18,490 bases of DNA from JBLNDG01 sp050261415 (GCA_050261415.1 JBLNDG010000173.1:1-18490); one strand, 5' to 3'; counted from the first letter of the stretch, positions 1 to 8,240 are shown. The notes: a model not told the origin generated them from the sequence alone. Translations and numbers: made by a program.

Positions 1-390
1 ATATATGAAATTCCCTGTCAATGGTACCTGTGTGTTCATCGTCGGATCCAGGACATTAACCATCCCAAAGCCTATCTGCATATCTATGATTTCCCCTGCA
101 ATATACAATGCAGTGAATACCAGAAAGCTGACATAGCCCAAAATGATTCCTATTAGAAACTCTTTGGCTGCTATAACTGCAAAGCTTAATAGATTTACAT
201 ACTCAACCTTGACATCTCCAAGCAGCGGAACTATTGTAAATGAACAGAAGAACGCCAGACCTACCTTCAAATAGCTGGGCATCTCCTTTCGCCCAAATAC
301 AGGTGTCACAACAAACAATGAAGACATTCTTATAAAAACCAATAGCAGCACCAGAAATTTATCTACCAATACAGCACTAATACTATCCAT
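1..390 (-). CDS. fliR: FliR, flagellar export gate membrane protein (C-terminus cut off)
   Basis: Export-gate subunit that joins FliP and FliQ in the membrane to form the channel for rod, hook and filament subunits. Translating from the ATG at 390-388 gives 130 codons (MDSISAVLVDKFLVLLLVFI...) open to the window edge, about half of the usual roughly 260 residues. The visible part is strongly hydrophobic, with several predicted membrane helices and a central stretch (AKEFLIGIILGYVSF, then GEIIDMQIGFG) typical of FliR. The start lies 2 bases after the fliQ stop with no clear Shine-Dalgarno, so translation is probably coupled to fliQ. The frame is intact; the truncation is only the window boundary. 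Confidence 0.93.
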   Translation of the reverse strand, partial: MDSISAVLVDKFLVLLLVFIRMSSLFVVTPVFGRKEMPSYLKVGLAFFCSFTIVPLLGDVKVEYVNLLSFAVIAAKEFLIGIILGYVSFLVFTALYIAGEIIDMQIGFGMVNVLDPTMNTQVPLTGNFIY

Positions 391-392
391 AG

Positions 393-662
393 CTATTTAA
401 TATACATCGGGATGTTCTCAAAAAGCTTTACTGTGAACTCATACATGACATTCATCATCCATGGCCCGAAAATTAACAATGTTAATGAAATAGCGATGAT
501 CTTTGGTATGAACGATAATGTCTGCTCCTGTATTTGGGTTGTTGCCTGAACAATACTGACAATGAGACCCACCAGAAGTCCAAGTCCCAGTATGGGAGCA
601 GAAATTAAAAGAACTACTCTTATTGCTTCCTGGGCTACATCTATTATTACACCTTGATTCAT
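393..662 (-). CDS. fliQ: FliQ, flagellar export gate protein
   Basis: Small export-gate subunit of the flagellar type III secretion channel, working with FliP and FliR. The 89-residue length and two membrane helices (about residues 16-40 and 53-75) match the family, as does the segment QATTQIQEQTLSFIPKI between the helices. The ATG follows an AGGGGTG ribosome binding site in the 14-base gap after fliP. Order fliP-fliQ-fliR is the standard one. Nothing unusual. Confidence 0.97.
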   Translation of the reverse strand: MNQGVIIDVAQEAIRVVLLISAPILGLGLLVGLIVSIVQATTQIQEQTLSFIPKIIAISLTLLIFGPWMMNVMYEFTVKLFENIPMYIK

Positions 663-676
663 AAGCTACACCCCTA

Positions 677-1441
677 TTATTTGAATCCCAAGATAAGTGA
701 TCGTACAATAAGATTCCATCCGTCTACCATGACGAACAGTAATATCTTAAATGGCATTGATATCATGACAGGAGGAAGCATCATCATTCCCATCGACATT
801 AAGGTACTGGATACAACCATATCTATCATTAAAAACGGTATGTAAAGAAAGAAACCAATTTCAAAAGCTGTTTTTAATTCACTTATAATAAAAGCCGGTA
901 TCAATGCTGATGTCGGAATATCACTTTTAGTTAACGGCTGTTTGACTTGTCCCAGCTTAATGAACAATGCAAGGTCCTTTTCTCTGGTGTATTTGAACAT
1001 AAAAGTCCTAACCGGCTCCATTGCTTTCTGTATTGCTACTTCCTGAGTAATCTCCCCATTGGTATATGGTTTAAATGCAGTCTCATTTACTTCGGATATC
1101 ACAGGTGACATAATAAAAAAAGTTAAGAATAATGCCAGACCGATAAGCACCTGATTGGGAGGCATCTGTTGAGTACCTAATGCACTTCTTGTAAAGGAAA
1201 GCACTATTATTATCCTTGTGAATGAAGTCAGCATTATAAGCAAAGATGGCGCGAGAGACAATATTGTAAGTATGAACAGTATTTGCATGCTCATTGCGAC
1301 ATCCTTAGGATTATCAGCAGTGTCAACATTCAACCCTATCTTGGGTATCGGCAGTGGTGCAGCCCAGACATTCAAACATACAATTGTAAGTATAACGGCT
1401 ACAAATAATGATATAACAATAATCTTTCTTTTCTTAACCAT
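677..1441 (-). CDS. fliP: FliP, flagellar export gate protein
   Basis: Core subunit of the flagellar export gate. The 254-residue protein begins with a basic, then hydrophobic leader (MVKKRKIIVISLFVAVILT) ending near VWA/APLP, consistent with the cleavable signal peptide known for FliP. It continues with the family core: SLAPSLLIMLTSFTRIIIVL, then RSALGTQQMPPNQVLIGLAL, and a C-terminal membrane pair including MGMMMLPPVMISMPFK. Four membrane helices are expected after the leader. The ATG overlaps the end of fliO by 8 bases, with AGAGGTAA about 10 bases upstream inside fliO. This supports coupled synthesis with fliO. Confidence 0.97.
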   Translation of the reverse strand: MVKKRKIIVISLFVAVILTIVCLNVWAAPLPIPKIGLNVDTADNPKDVAMSMQILFILTILSLAPSLLIMLTSFTRIIIVLSFTRSALGTQQMPPNQVLIGLALFLTFFIMSPVISEVNETAFKPYTNGEITQEVAIQKAMEPVRTFMFKYTREKDLALFIKLGQVKQPLTKSDIPTSALIPAFIISELKTAFEIGFFLYIPFLMIDMVVSSTLMSMGMMMLPPVMISMPFKILLFVMVDGWNLIVRSLILGFK

Positions 1442-1934
1442 CTAACTTGTTACCTCTGACAATAGATTTCAATTTATTGAGATTCTGCTTGATTGTATTC
1501 ATGTTGCTGCCGCTATCATCCAGCTTGTTCATATATGCCTCTACGTTTTCCCCCCCGATGCTGCCATATAGCTCATTTGCATTGGAGAGATTCAACTTTT
1601 CGGAATCTACAGGTGTGAGCAGCGTAATGTTTTTTTGACTGCTTCCAAGGAGCAAATATTGTTCCCCAACCTTAACAAGTAAAAGGCTTTTATCAATTCC
1701 AAGAGAGACCATTTCAACAACTTTAAGATTTTTGTTGTTGCTTGCGCCGTAACCTTTTTTTGCTATAAATTTTGTAGCATAGTAAGCAGCCCCTAGTATA
1801 ACCGCCGACATAAACAGGAAGTAAAAGATACCGTAAACTGTATCTCCTATACCGGCAGAACCGGCAACCATGGGTGCCATTGCAATCCCGCTTTTTAATA
1901 CTGCAGGAACTGTATAAATCGTATAGGTTATCAT
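1434..1934 (-). CDS. fliO: FliO (FliZ-type), export gate assembly protein
   Basis: Probable FliO, a bitopic membrane protein that assists assembly of the FliP ring. The family is poorly conserved, so the call rests on position directly before fliP and on architecture: 166 residues, a single membrane helix at about 33-53, then a basic segment (KFIAKKGYG) and a small cytoplasmic beta-rich domain (KVVEMVSLGIDKSLLLVKVG, then YLLLGSSQKNITLL), which is the FliO pattern. The C-terminal tail is polar. The ATG has GGAG about 10 bases upstream. In B. subtilis the equivalent gene is often called fliZ. Confidence 0.88.
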   Translation of the reverse strand: MITYTIYTVPAVLKSGIAMAPMVAGSAGIGDTVYGIFYFLFMSAVILGAAYYATKFIAKKGYGASNNKNLKVVEMVSLGIDKSLLLVKVGEQYLLLGSSQKNITLLTPVDSEKLNLSNANELYGSIGGENVEAYMNKLDDSGSNMNTIKQNLNKLKSIVRGNKLDG

Positions 1935-1951
1935 TATAAACCTACTCCTTA

Positions 1952-2314
1952 TTATCCAAGTACCTTTTTGACTGCTTCAATTATTCTTTCTGCCTGGAAG
2001 GGTTTAACGATAAAATCCTTGGCCCCTGCTTGTATAGCTTCTATAACCATCGCTTGCTGGCCCATTGCAGAACACATGATAACCTTTGCCGCAGGACTAA
2101 TCTTTTTTATTTCCTTTACAGCTTGTATCCCATCAACTTCAGGCATGGTAATATCCATAATAACCAAATCAGGGTTGAATTCCTTGAACTTTTCTATCGC
2201 TTTTGCTCCGTTTTCTGCTTCACCGCAGATAATAAACCCGTTTTTGCCCAGAACATCCTTAATCATCATTCTCATAAATGCTGCATCATCAACAATCAAT
2301 ATACCGTTAGCCAT
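1952..2314 (-). CDS. cheY: CheY, chemotaxis response regulator
   Basis: Single-domain response regulator of 120 residues that is phosphorylated by CheA and binds the flagellar switch to change rotation. The receiver signature is complete: acidic pair D9-D10, phospho-acceptor D54 (in VIMDITMPEVDG), switch S82 (CSAMG) and K104 (VKPF). No output domain follows, so it acts by protein contact. The start has a strong AAGGAGG about 9 bases upstream. It sits directly after fliM and fliY, whose products bind it and dephosphorylate it in B. subtilis, and this placement matches the Bacillus fla/che operon. Confidence 0.96.
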   Translation of the reverse strand: MANGILIVDDAAFMRMMIKDVLGKNGFIICGEAENGAKAIEKFKEFNPDLVIMDITMPEVDGIQAVKEIKKISPAAKVIMCSAMGQQAMVIEAIQAGAKDFIVKPFQAERIIEAVKKVLG

Positions 2315-2348
2315 TTAACCATTTCCTCCTTGTTTATGTTAGTATTTA

Positions 2349-3539
2349 TTATTGAATTTTACTTAGACGCTTTGATGTACTGACAATGTCAGTAATTCTA
2401 ACCCCGAAACTCTCATCTATTACTACTACTTCGCCCTTGGCGATGTACTTGCCGTTTACCAGAATGTCTACAGGTTCTCCTGCCAGCTTGTCCAATTCAA
2501 GTATAGTACCAGGCCCGAATTCCAGTATGTCCTTAATAAGCTTCTTTGTACGGCCCAACTCAACTGTAATTTCAAGGGGCACATCCATAATCAATTCTAT
2601 GCTTTCCTTTTCTGCACTCCACTGGTCGCTTTCAAAGGTCTGGTATTGAACCGGCTGAACATTTACAACTCTTGGTTCTTCCCTCCGGATAGGTTCACTC
2701 TCCTGCCTGTTGTCGGACTTATTGCTCATTATGTTCTGCCTCTGGGGTGACTGCTTTGGCGGAGCACTCGCCTGCCTAGCCGCAGGTGCTTCCTGCTTTG
2801 GCTCTGCCTTGGCAGGCGGCTCTTCTTGTGTATTATCAGCAGCAGCCATATTGGAATAAAGATTTGATACCAGATTTTTAGCGAAATCAATAGGAAGTAT
2901 CTGCATTATCTCACTGTCAATTATATCTCCTATCTCCATTTTGAAGGCAATCTTTACTACCTTGTCCTTTGGATTAAACTGCTCCGGTTTGCTAAAGTTC
3001 TGAAACGACATTAAAAATGCTTTTGGCGGTAAAATATCTATTCTTTTGTTAAACATTGTAGATAAAGAAGTGGAGGAGGACCCTATCATCTGGTTCATTG
3101 CTTCCCCAATTGCACTGAGATGAAGGTCGCTTATCGGTTCATTGTTGTTTTGTCCTGTTCCCCCCATCATCAGGTCGGTTATTATCCTCACATCATCCTC
3201 TTTCAATATCAGCAGGTTTGACCCCTGCAGCCCTTCCTTGTATTCAACCTCAACTGCAACATAAGGTGTCATATACTGGCTTGCCAGTTCCTCCCACGTA
3301 ACTACAGTAACTACCGGAGTTGTTATATTTACCTTATTATTCAACAACGTAAACAGTGTTGTTGCAGAGGTTCCCATGCTTATATTCCCAATTTCACCCA
3401 AGGCGTCCTTCTCCTCATTGGTAAGGCTGCTATCCCCCGGGCTCGCATCCTCATGAGAAGATGAATTATCCTGAGATGCCGGCACACTGTCCCCCCTAAG
3501 AAGCGCATCAATTTCCTCCTGTGACAGCATTTCACTCAT
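2349..3539 (-). CDS. fliY: FliY, switch protein with CheC-like phosphatase and FliN domains
   Basis: C-ring protein that combines a CheY-P phosphatase with a FliN-type (SpoA) rotor domain. The start at 3539 is preferred over an in-frame ATG 9 bases upstream because AAGGAG lies 9 bases before it and abuts the other; this gives 396 residues beginning MSEMLSQEEIDALL, a CheY-P-binding motif. Two CheC-type active sites are complete: D45-E49-N52 (DALGEIGN) and S142-E146-N149 (SAIGEAMN). A Pro/Ala/Gln-rich linker spans about 235-300, followed by a SpoA domain at about 315-390 (LEITVELGRTKK, LELDKLAGEPVDILVNGK). It overlaps fliM by 8 bases (ATGAGTGA). B. subtilis FliY is similar in size. Confidence 0.95.
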   Translation of the reverse strand: MSEMLSQEEIDALLRGDSVPASQDNSSSHEDASPGDSSLTNEEKDALGEIGNISMGTSATTLFTLLNNKVNITTPVVTVVTWEELASQYMTPYVAVEVEYKEGLQGSNLLILKEDDVRIITDLMMGGTGQNNNEPISDLHLSAIGEAMNQMIGSSSTSLSTMFNKRIDILPPKAFLMSFQNFSKPEQFNPKDKVVKIAFKMEIGDIIDSEIMQILPIDFAKNLVSNLYSNMAAADNTQEEPPAKAEPKQEAPAARQASAPPKQSPQRQNIMSNKSDNRQESEPIRREEPRVVNVQPVQYQTFESDQWSAEKESIELIMDVPLEITVELGRTKKLIKDILEFGPGTILELDKLAGEPVDILVNGKYIAKGEVVVIDESFGVRITDIVSTSKRLSKIQ

Positions 3540-4527
3540 CGTAATCATCTCCTTTCTTTTCTACTCTTGTTATTTTTACTGATACCCTGTTCTTTTTCAA
3601 TCCTGGACTACCGTAAAATTTTAACAGGTTCCCCACATATATTCTTAAATCTTCATTGGAAAATGTATTTAGGGGTATTACATCACCTATCTGCAGCCCA
3701 ATAAAATCCTTAACCGTTATGTCGCTTTCCCCCAGAACAACTCTTACTGGAAGTACAGTGCTCTGTATCTTCTTTTCTATTATTTTCAGGTCATTTCCGG
3801 TGATTTCCTTGCTGATACCCGAAAACCAGAACTTCGTACTCAATTTTGGAATTACGGGTTCAATTACAAGGTGAGGTATACAAATATGTATCATGCCCTC
3901 TATGCTTCCTACCTTTGTATTCAGAGTAATAAGTGCAACAGTTTCATTAGGAGACATTATCTGGGCGAACTGTGGATTTGTTTCAATTTTTTTCAGCCTT
4001 GGCCTCAACTCAATTACGTTTTTCCATGGATCTCTGAAATAACTTATTATCTGACCCATTATCTTTTCAAGAAGACTCAGTTCTATCTCTGTGAAGCCCC
4101 TTGCCCTTTCAAAAGCGTGGCCTGCGCCTCCCAGTATTCTTTCAATCATTGCAAAGGATATACTGGGTGTCATCTCCAGTATTATTGAACCGGTCAGCGG
4201 TGCGAAATCTACTATTCCTAAAACAGAGGGATTCGGCATTGAGTTTGTGAACTCGTTGTATGTCAACTGGTCGACAGATATTACTTCAATCTGTACCAAA
4301 GCTCTCAAATATCCCGAGAGATATGTCTGCAAAAGTCTTGAGAAATTCTCATGCATTATCTGCAATGTTCTAGTATGGTCCTTTGCAAACTTGTTTGGTA
4401 TTTTAAAATTGTAGTCTTTGACTTTTCGCTCTTCTTTTTCTTCCTTTATCTCATGAACGCTAATTTCTCCCGAATTCAACGCACTCAAAAGGGCGTCTAT
4501 CTCGTTTTGCGAAAGAACCTCAGACAC
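3532..4527 (-). CDS. fliM: FliM, flagellar motor switch protein
   Basis: Central C-ring protein linking FliG to FliY and receiving CheY-P. The 331-residue product has the N-terminal CheY-P-binding motif (LSQNEIDALLSAL, about 5-17), a middle CheC-like domain at about 45-235 containing the FliG-binding GGAG turn (133-136), and a C-terminal SpoA domain at about 250-320 (LPVRVVLGESDITVKDFIGL). The start is a GTG placed 9 bases after a strong AGGAGG; an ATG 5 bases upstream is out of frame. The gene lies 31 bases after fliL and overlaps fliY by 8 bases. Confidence 0.97.
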   Translation of the reverse strand: MSEVLSQNEIDALLSALNSGEISVHEIKEEKEERKVKDYNFKIPNKFAKDHTRTLQIMHENFSRLLQTYLSGYLRALVQIEVISVDQLTYNEFTNSMPNPSVLGIVDFAPLTGSIILEMTPSISFAMIERILGGAGHAFERARGFTEIELSLLEKIMGQIISYFRDPWKNVIELRPRLKKIETNPQFAQIMSPNETVALITLNTKVGSIEGMIHICIPHLVIEPVIPKLSTKFWFSGISKEITGNDLKIIEKKIQSTVLPVRVVLGESDITVKDFIGLQIGDVIPLNTFSNEDLRIYVGNLLKFYGSPGLKKNRVSVKITRVEKKGDDYDE

Positions 4528-4558
4528 ACCATGCCACCTCCTTTACTGCAATGTAGAG

Positions 4559-4984
4559 TTACTGTACTATGAACTCATCAAAATAAATATTTACTACTTC
4601 TTTGGTATTGAGTATCTTTTGTATGGCGGCCAGTATCTCCTTTTGCAGACTCATCTGCCCTTCCTGGCCTGCAAGGTCTTCTTCCGTTTTTGACCTAACC
4701 ATTGCATTGATTTTGTCTCTTATTTCCGATTGTCTGTTTGCAACCAGCTCTGAAATATTCTTGTTGACTTCGATTTCTAATGTCAATTTACATATTTTTT
4801 TGCTATCTTTTACGTTATTTACAAAGGAATCGCCAACTGTCACCATTACAAGATTCTTGTCGATTTTTCTGGGCTCTTCCTTTGGCACCCTTGGGGTGTT
4901 CAAAAGCATATATATTATTATACCTGAAATTATTACTAAAAGTAACAGTATAATAATTGCGATCAGTATAATATTTTTTTTCAA
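4559..4984 (-). CDS. fliL: FliL, stator-associated basal body protein
   Basis: Single-pass membrane protein that surrounds the stator and supports torque. I start it at a TTG (4984-4982), giving 141 residues (MKKNIILIAIIILLLL...): AGGAGG lies 8 bases before this codon, whereas a longer frame from a TTG at 5002 would place its start inside the Shine-Dalgarno itself. One membrane helix covers about 5-27, followed by the extracytoplasmic FliL domain (LTLEIEVNKN..., ending IYFDEFIVQ, the family's usual C-terminus). It sits between motB and fliM, which fits its link to the stator. Confidence 0.93.
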   Translation of the reverse strand: MKKNIILIAIIILLLLVIISGIIIYMLLNTPRVPKEEPRKIDKNLVMVTVGDSFVNNVKDSKKICKLTLEIEVNKNISELVANRQSEIRDKINAMVRSKTEEDLAGQEGQMSLQKEILAAIQKILNTKEVVNIYFDEFIVQ

Positions 4985-5012
4985 AATGTCCCCCTCCTGC
5001 AACCAGTATTTA

Positions 5013-5732
5013 TTAAGGATTTGCGCTGTTTTTTTCAGATCTCAGTATTACCATGTCGACTCTTCTGTTTTTTTGTCGTCCTTCTGTTGTACTATTGTCG
5101 TCTACAGGGTGCTGGTCTGCATAACCTGACGCGGAAAGCCTTTTCGGCTCTATACCGTTTTCCTCAATAAGATATTTTACGACATTGACAGCCCTGGTAG
5201 TTGACAATTCCCAATTGGATGGAAATCTTGACGTTTTTATGGGTACATTGTCTGTGTGCCCTTCTATTCTGATATTCTTGTCATTCTGTTTGAGTATCTC
5301 TGCAACCTTATTGATAATTTCTTTAGCATTAGGCGTAAGATCCGCTTTACCGGAATCAAACAGTACATTATCTAAAAACCTTACCAGCAAACCCCTTTCA
5401 TCCAACCGCAGCGTTATACTGGCTTCAAGATTGTTTTCCTTTACATATTGGCTTATTTCTTCATAAAGCCTGTTAAACTCTTCGTTTTCTTCTGTAGGTG
5501 AATCACCGGGAAAGCTTCCTACAAGCGGCTGCATATTTACGGTGGTTCCTGAATCGAGTACCCCAAGCGAGCCATTCATGGACTGCGCTATTGCCTGGAA
5601 TTTCTGAACATCAAGTGTCGCAAAGGAGAATAATAAAACAAAAAAGCACAAAAGAAGGGTAACCATATCCCCGTATGTAGACATCCATTCCGGTGCGCCT
5701 GCTTTATGTTCCTCTTCCTTCTTTCTCGCCAT
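5013..5732 (-). CDS. motB: MotB, stator protein with OmpA-like peptidoglycan-binding domain
   Basis: Stator subunit that anchors MotA to peptidoglycan and carries the ion-binding aspartate. The 239-residue protein has a charged N-terminus, the conserved EWMSTYGDMVTLLLCFF segment with the essential Asp at residue 22, one membrane helix to about 40, a plug/linker region, and an OmpA-like domain at about 120-230 with GHTDN (158-162), NWELSTTRA (173-181) and NRRVD (222-226). Whether it uses protons or sodium cannot be decided here. The ATG has GAGGGTG about 10 bases upstream and lies 2 bases after the motA stop, so coupling is likely. Confidence 0.97.
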   Translation of the reverse strand: MARKKEEEHKAGAPEWMSTYGDMVTLLLCFFVLLFSFATLDVQKFQAIAQSMNGSLGVLDSGTTVNMQPLVGSFPGDSPTEENEEFNRLYEEISQYVKENNLEASITLRLDERGLLVRFLDNVLFDSGKADLTPNAKEIINKVAEILKQNDKNIRIEGHTDNVPIKTSRFPSNWELSTTRAVNVVKYLIEENGIEPKRLSASGYADQHPVDDNSTTEGRQKNRRVDMVILRSEKNSANP

Positions 5733-5734
5733 AT

Positions 5735-6526
5735 TTATTCTTCACCCTCTTTTGGTTCTTTTGGAGTTTCCAGTTTAGTTCTGAGTTTAGGCGACATAAA
5801 TGCTTTGAGCTTTTCTTCTATTATTCGAGGGTTTTCGCCTGCCTGTATTGAAAGCATCCCCTCAAGCATTACCTCTTTCATAAGTGACTCCTGTGAGCTT
5901 CTGAGCTTCAGCTTGTTAATGACCGGGTTACAAAATACATTGGCTATCAGTGAGCCATACAAAGTTGTTATAATTGCAACAGCCATATTAGGTCCGACTG
6001 TTGACGGGTCTGAAAGATTAGCAAGCATATTTATAAGTCCGATAAGAGTACCGAGCATTCCGAAGCCGGGGCCGATAGCCGCCATGAATTCATAAACACT
6101 CTGGTTGCTCTTATGTCTGTCTTCAATAAATGAAAGTTCCGTTTCAAGAATATTTCTTACCAGTTCAGGATCCGTTCCGTCAACTATAAGGAGCACACCC
6201 TTCTGCAGGAAATCGTCCTTAAGCTGCTGTGCAGCTTCTTCCAAAGCAAGAAGTCCTTCCTTTCTTGCTACGTTAGCCAAGTCAATGATTGACTTTATTA
6301 CGGTTTCTGCGTCTATTTCCTTATAAACAAAAACATGTTTAAGTGCTGAAAACCCTTCTTTCAACTTTTTCATCGGAAAGGCAAAGAGTGTCATTGCAAC
6401 GGTTCCGCCAAAAGTACATATTATTGAAGGTATATCTATGTATCCTGCAAGATCACCACTTAGTAAAATTGTCAAAAGCATTACCGCTATTCCACCGGCT
6501 AGTCCAAAAATCGACGCTAAATCCAA
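5735..6526 (-). CDS. motA: MotA, stator ion channel protein
   Basis: Ion-conducting stator subunit that pushes on FliG. The 263-residue product has four membrane helices (about 4-22, 33-51, 150-170, 183-204) and a large cytoplasmic loop with the conserved VARKEGLLALE segment (86-96), whose Arg and Glu correspond to the residues that contact FliG in E. coli. Conserved prolines occur in IGPGFGMLGTLIGL and FCNPVINKL. The start is a TTG with GAGGTG about 7 bases upstream; no ATG offers a better site. It follows flbD by 25 bases and precedes motB directly. Confidence 0.96.
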   Translation of the reverse strand: MDLASIFGLAGGIAVMLLTILLSGDLAGYIDIPSIICTFGGTVAMTLFAFPMKKLKEGFSALKHVFVYKEIDAETVIKSIIDLANVARKEGLLALEEAAQQLKDDFLQKGVLLIVDGTDPELVRNILETELSFIEDRHKSNQSVYEFMAAIGPGFGMLGTLIGLINMLANLSDPSTVGPNMAVAIITTLYGSLIANVFCNPVINKLKLRSSQESLMKEVMLEGMLSIQAGENPRIIEEKLKAFMSPKLRTKLETPKEPKEGEE

Positions 6527-6551
6527 TTATTCGCACCTCGCTTTAGAAGTT

Positions 6552-6755
6552 CTACTTATTAATTATAGATGAAAGGTCAAAAATCCTCTTTTTATATTCG
6601 ATAATTTTTTCAATTATTTCCTCTGTTGGTTCAGAAACCAACATTTTTTTCCCGTCCCTTAGAGTGATCACAGTATCCGGAGTATTTTCAATAGTTTCTA
6701 TAAGCTCACAATTGAGATAAAAGCTGACACCGTTAAGTCTTGTTACCTTGATCAT
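6552..6755 (-). CDS. flbD: FlbD/SwrD family small flagellar protein
   Basis: Small cytoplasmic protein of the FlbD family. The B. subtilis homologue SwrD raises motor torque; the mechanism is not established. I start at the ATG 6755 (67 residues, MIKVTRLNGVSFYLN...), 8 bases after AAAGGAG; a longer frame from a GTG at 6764 touches the Shine-Dalgarno and is unlikely. The family core is clear: IKVTRLNG, LIETIENTPDTVITL and GKKMLVSE, followed by a predicted C-terminal helix (TEEIIEKIIEYKKRI). The gene sits between flgE and motA as in other Clostridia and in spirochetes. A perfect hairpin lies just upstream of its ribosome binding site. Confidence 0.94.
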   Translation of the reverse strand: MIKVTRLNGVSFYLNCELIETIENTPDTVITLRDGKKMLVSEPTEEIIEKIIEYKKRIFDLSSIINK

Positions 6756-6773
6756 TTTTTTCACTCCTTTTAT

Positions 6774-6803
6774 TAATCCCTGGGCTATAAAGCCCAGGGA
6801 TTA
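6774..6803 (-). other. Perfect 13-bp hairpin between flgE and flbD
   Basis: On the coding strand TAATCCCTGGGCT and AGCCCAGGGATTA pair perfectly around a 4-base loop (TTAT). The hairpin lies 15 bases after the flgE stop and ends 2 bases before the AAAAGGAG site of flbD. No T-run follows it on the coding strand (ATAAAAGGAG follows), so it is not an intrinsic terminator for this operon. More likely roles are protection of the flgE 3' end, a processing site, or damping of flbD initiation. The structure is seen directly; the role is inferred. Confidence 0.85.
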
Positions 6804-6818
6804 TTTTAAATAAGGATA

Positions 6819-8240
6819 TTATCTCTTAAGGTTAACCAGCTCCTGTAGCATTTCATCCGAGGTTGTGATTATTCTTGAATTTGCCTGAAAGCCTCTCTGT
6901 GTGCTTATCATCTCTGCAAATTCATTGGAGATATCAACATTCGACATTTCGAGTGTGCCTTCGTTGATCGAACCCAAGCCGCTGGAACCCGGAAGCCCAA
7001 CTATCGGATCACCGGAGTTCGGTGTTACCTGGTACATGTTCTCTGCTGTCTTTTCAAGACCTGCTGGGTTTTTAAACACTGCCAGGGCAACCTGTCCGAT
7101 AATCTTGCTCATGCCGTTTGTGAATATACCGCTGATTTCCCCTGTGGGTCCTATGCTGAAGGTATCAAGTGAACCTTGCGGGTAACCGTCGGAAGATGTA
7201 ATCGCAGCATTTGATTCGTTAGCAAACTGGGTTATTTGTGAAAAATCAACTGTAACTGGAAAATTCTGTGACCCATTTATACCTGGTATCGCTAATTTAA
7301 CTACTCCTCCATTTGTTGTTGTGCCTGCGGTATTCAAAGTACCGTCCGTGTTGTAGTCCAGATGGAAGAGGAAATCCCCGGCATTAGCGGCGGTCTGTGC
7401 TGTTGTTGATGTAGCTATACCCATTGTACCGGCAGTAGCATCTTTTCTATAATATTTTTTCTGGTCCTGGTCATATATAAGCACTCCCCACTGGCTGTCA
7501 GTAGCACCAGTTAATGACCCGTCAGCAGCTACCCCTCTTACAAATGTGAATTTCAATGTGTGCTTTCCGCCAAGTGAGTCGTATACAGTAGATGTTGTCT
7601 CCCAAAATTTCGAACCATCCGGAAGAGCTACAGCGTCATCTTGATCTGATGCCGCGTCGTTCTCAACAAAGCTAATAGCAGCAGTCATTTTCTTTATCTG
7701 GTTGTCGAGATTTCCTTCAAATCCAGCTTTAGTTGTTGCTTTTGCGGCTACCATCTCTGCTTTTGAAATCTTTAGTCCTTCAAGCTGGCTCTTCAAAACC
7801 CCTGTATCCGGGTCAACCATATATCCGAGCACTTTATAGCCGTTTGCCGCTACCAGGTTTCCGTCATCATCCAGCGAGAAATTCCCTGCCCTGGTATAAG
7901 ACCTGCTTAAACCATCTGCAGAGTTTGACAGCATAAAGAAGCCGTCTCCGTTTATAGCAAGGTCTGTCAGGTTATCCGTCCTCTGCACTGCGCCTCTTAT
8001 ATGGAAGGTATCAATTGAGGAAAGCGATATTCCAAGACCTACCTGCTGGGGGTTGGTTCCCCCTTTTCCTGCCTGGGGCGAGCCTGCGCCTCTTAATGTC
8101 TGGTTGAACACTTCCTGGAAGGTTGCTCTCTGTGATTTATATCCTACTGTATTTACATTTGCTATGTTGTTACCTATTACATCCATTTTCAGCTGGTGCG
8201 CCCTAAGTCCCGACACACCGGAAAACATGGATCTCATCAT
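6819..8240 (-). CDS. flgE: FlgE, flagellar hook protein
   Basis: Structural subunit of the hook, exported by the flagellar secretion system and assembled under the FlgD cap. The 473-residue protein has the N-terminal rod/hook motif (MFSGVSGLRAHQLKMDVIGN, ANVNTVGYK, about 5-35), the LAINGDGFF segment (94-102), a variable surface domain at about 175-370, and the C-terminal coiled region (NVDISNEFAEMISTQRGFQA) ending LQELVNLKR. It contains no cysteine, as is common for external flagellar subunits. Two adjacent ATGs follow AAAGGAGG; the first is used here, with spacing about 9. Length and ends fit hook protein rather than FlgG or FlgF. Confidence 0.96.
   Translation of the reverse strand: MMRSMFSGVSGLRAHQLKMDVIGNNIANVNTVGYKSQRATFQEVFNQTLRGAGSPQAGKGGTNPQQVGLGISLSSIDTFHIRGAVQRTDNLTDLAINGDGFFMLSNSADGLSRSYTRAGNFSLDDDGNLVAANGYKVLGYMVDPDTGVLKSQLEGLKISKAEMVAAKATTKAGFEGNLDNQIKKMTAAISFVENDAASDQDDAVALPDGSKFWETTSTVYDSLGGKHTLKFTFVRGVAADGSLTGATDSQWGVLIYDQDQKKYYRKDATAGTMGIATSTTAQTAANAGDFLFHLDYNTDGTLNTAGTTTNGGVVKLAIPGINGSQNFPVTVDFSQITQFANESNAAITSSDGYPQGSLDTFSIGPTGEISGIFTNGMSKIIGQVALAVFKNPAGLEKTAENMYQVTPNSGDPIVGLPGSSGLGSINEGTLEMSNVDISNEFAEMISTQRGFQANSRIITTSDEMLQELVNLKR

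Noticed and set aside
6774..6810. Intrinsic terminator after flgE
   Set aside because: The stem is perfect, but the T-rich tail is on the plus strand, where no gene is transcribed; on the coding strand the stem is followed by an A-rich ribosome binding site.
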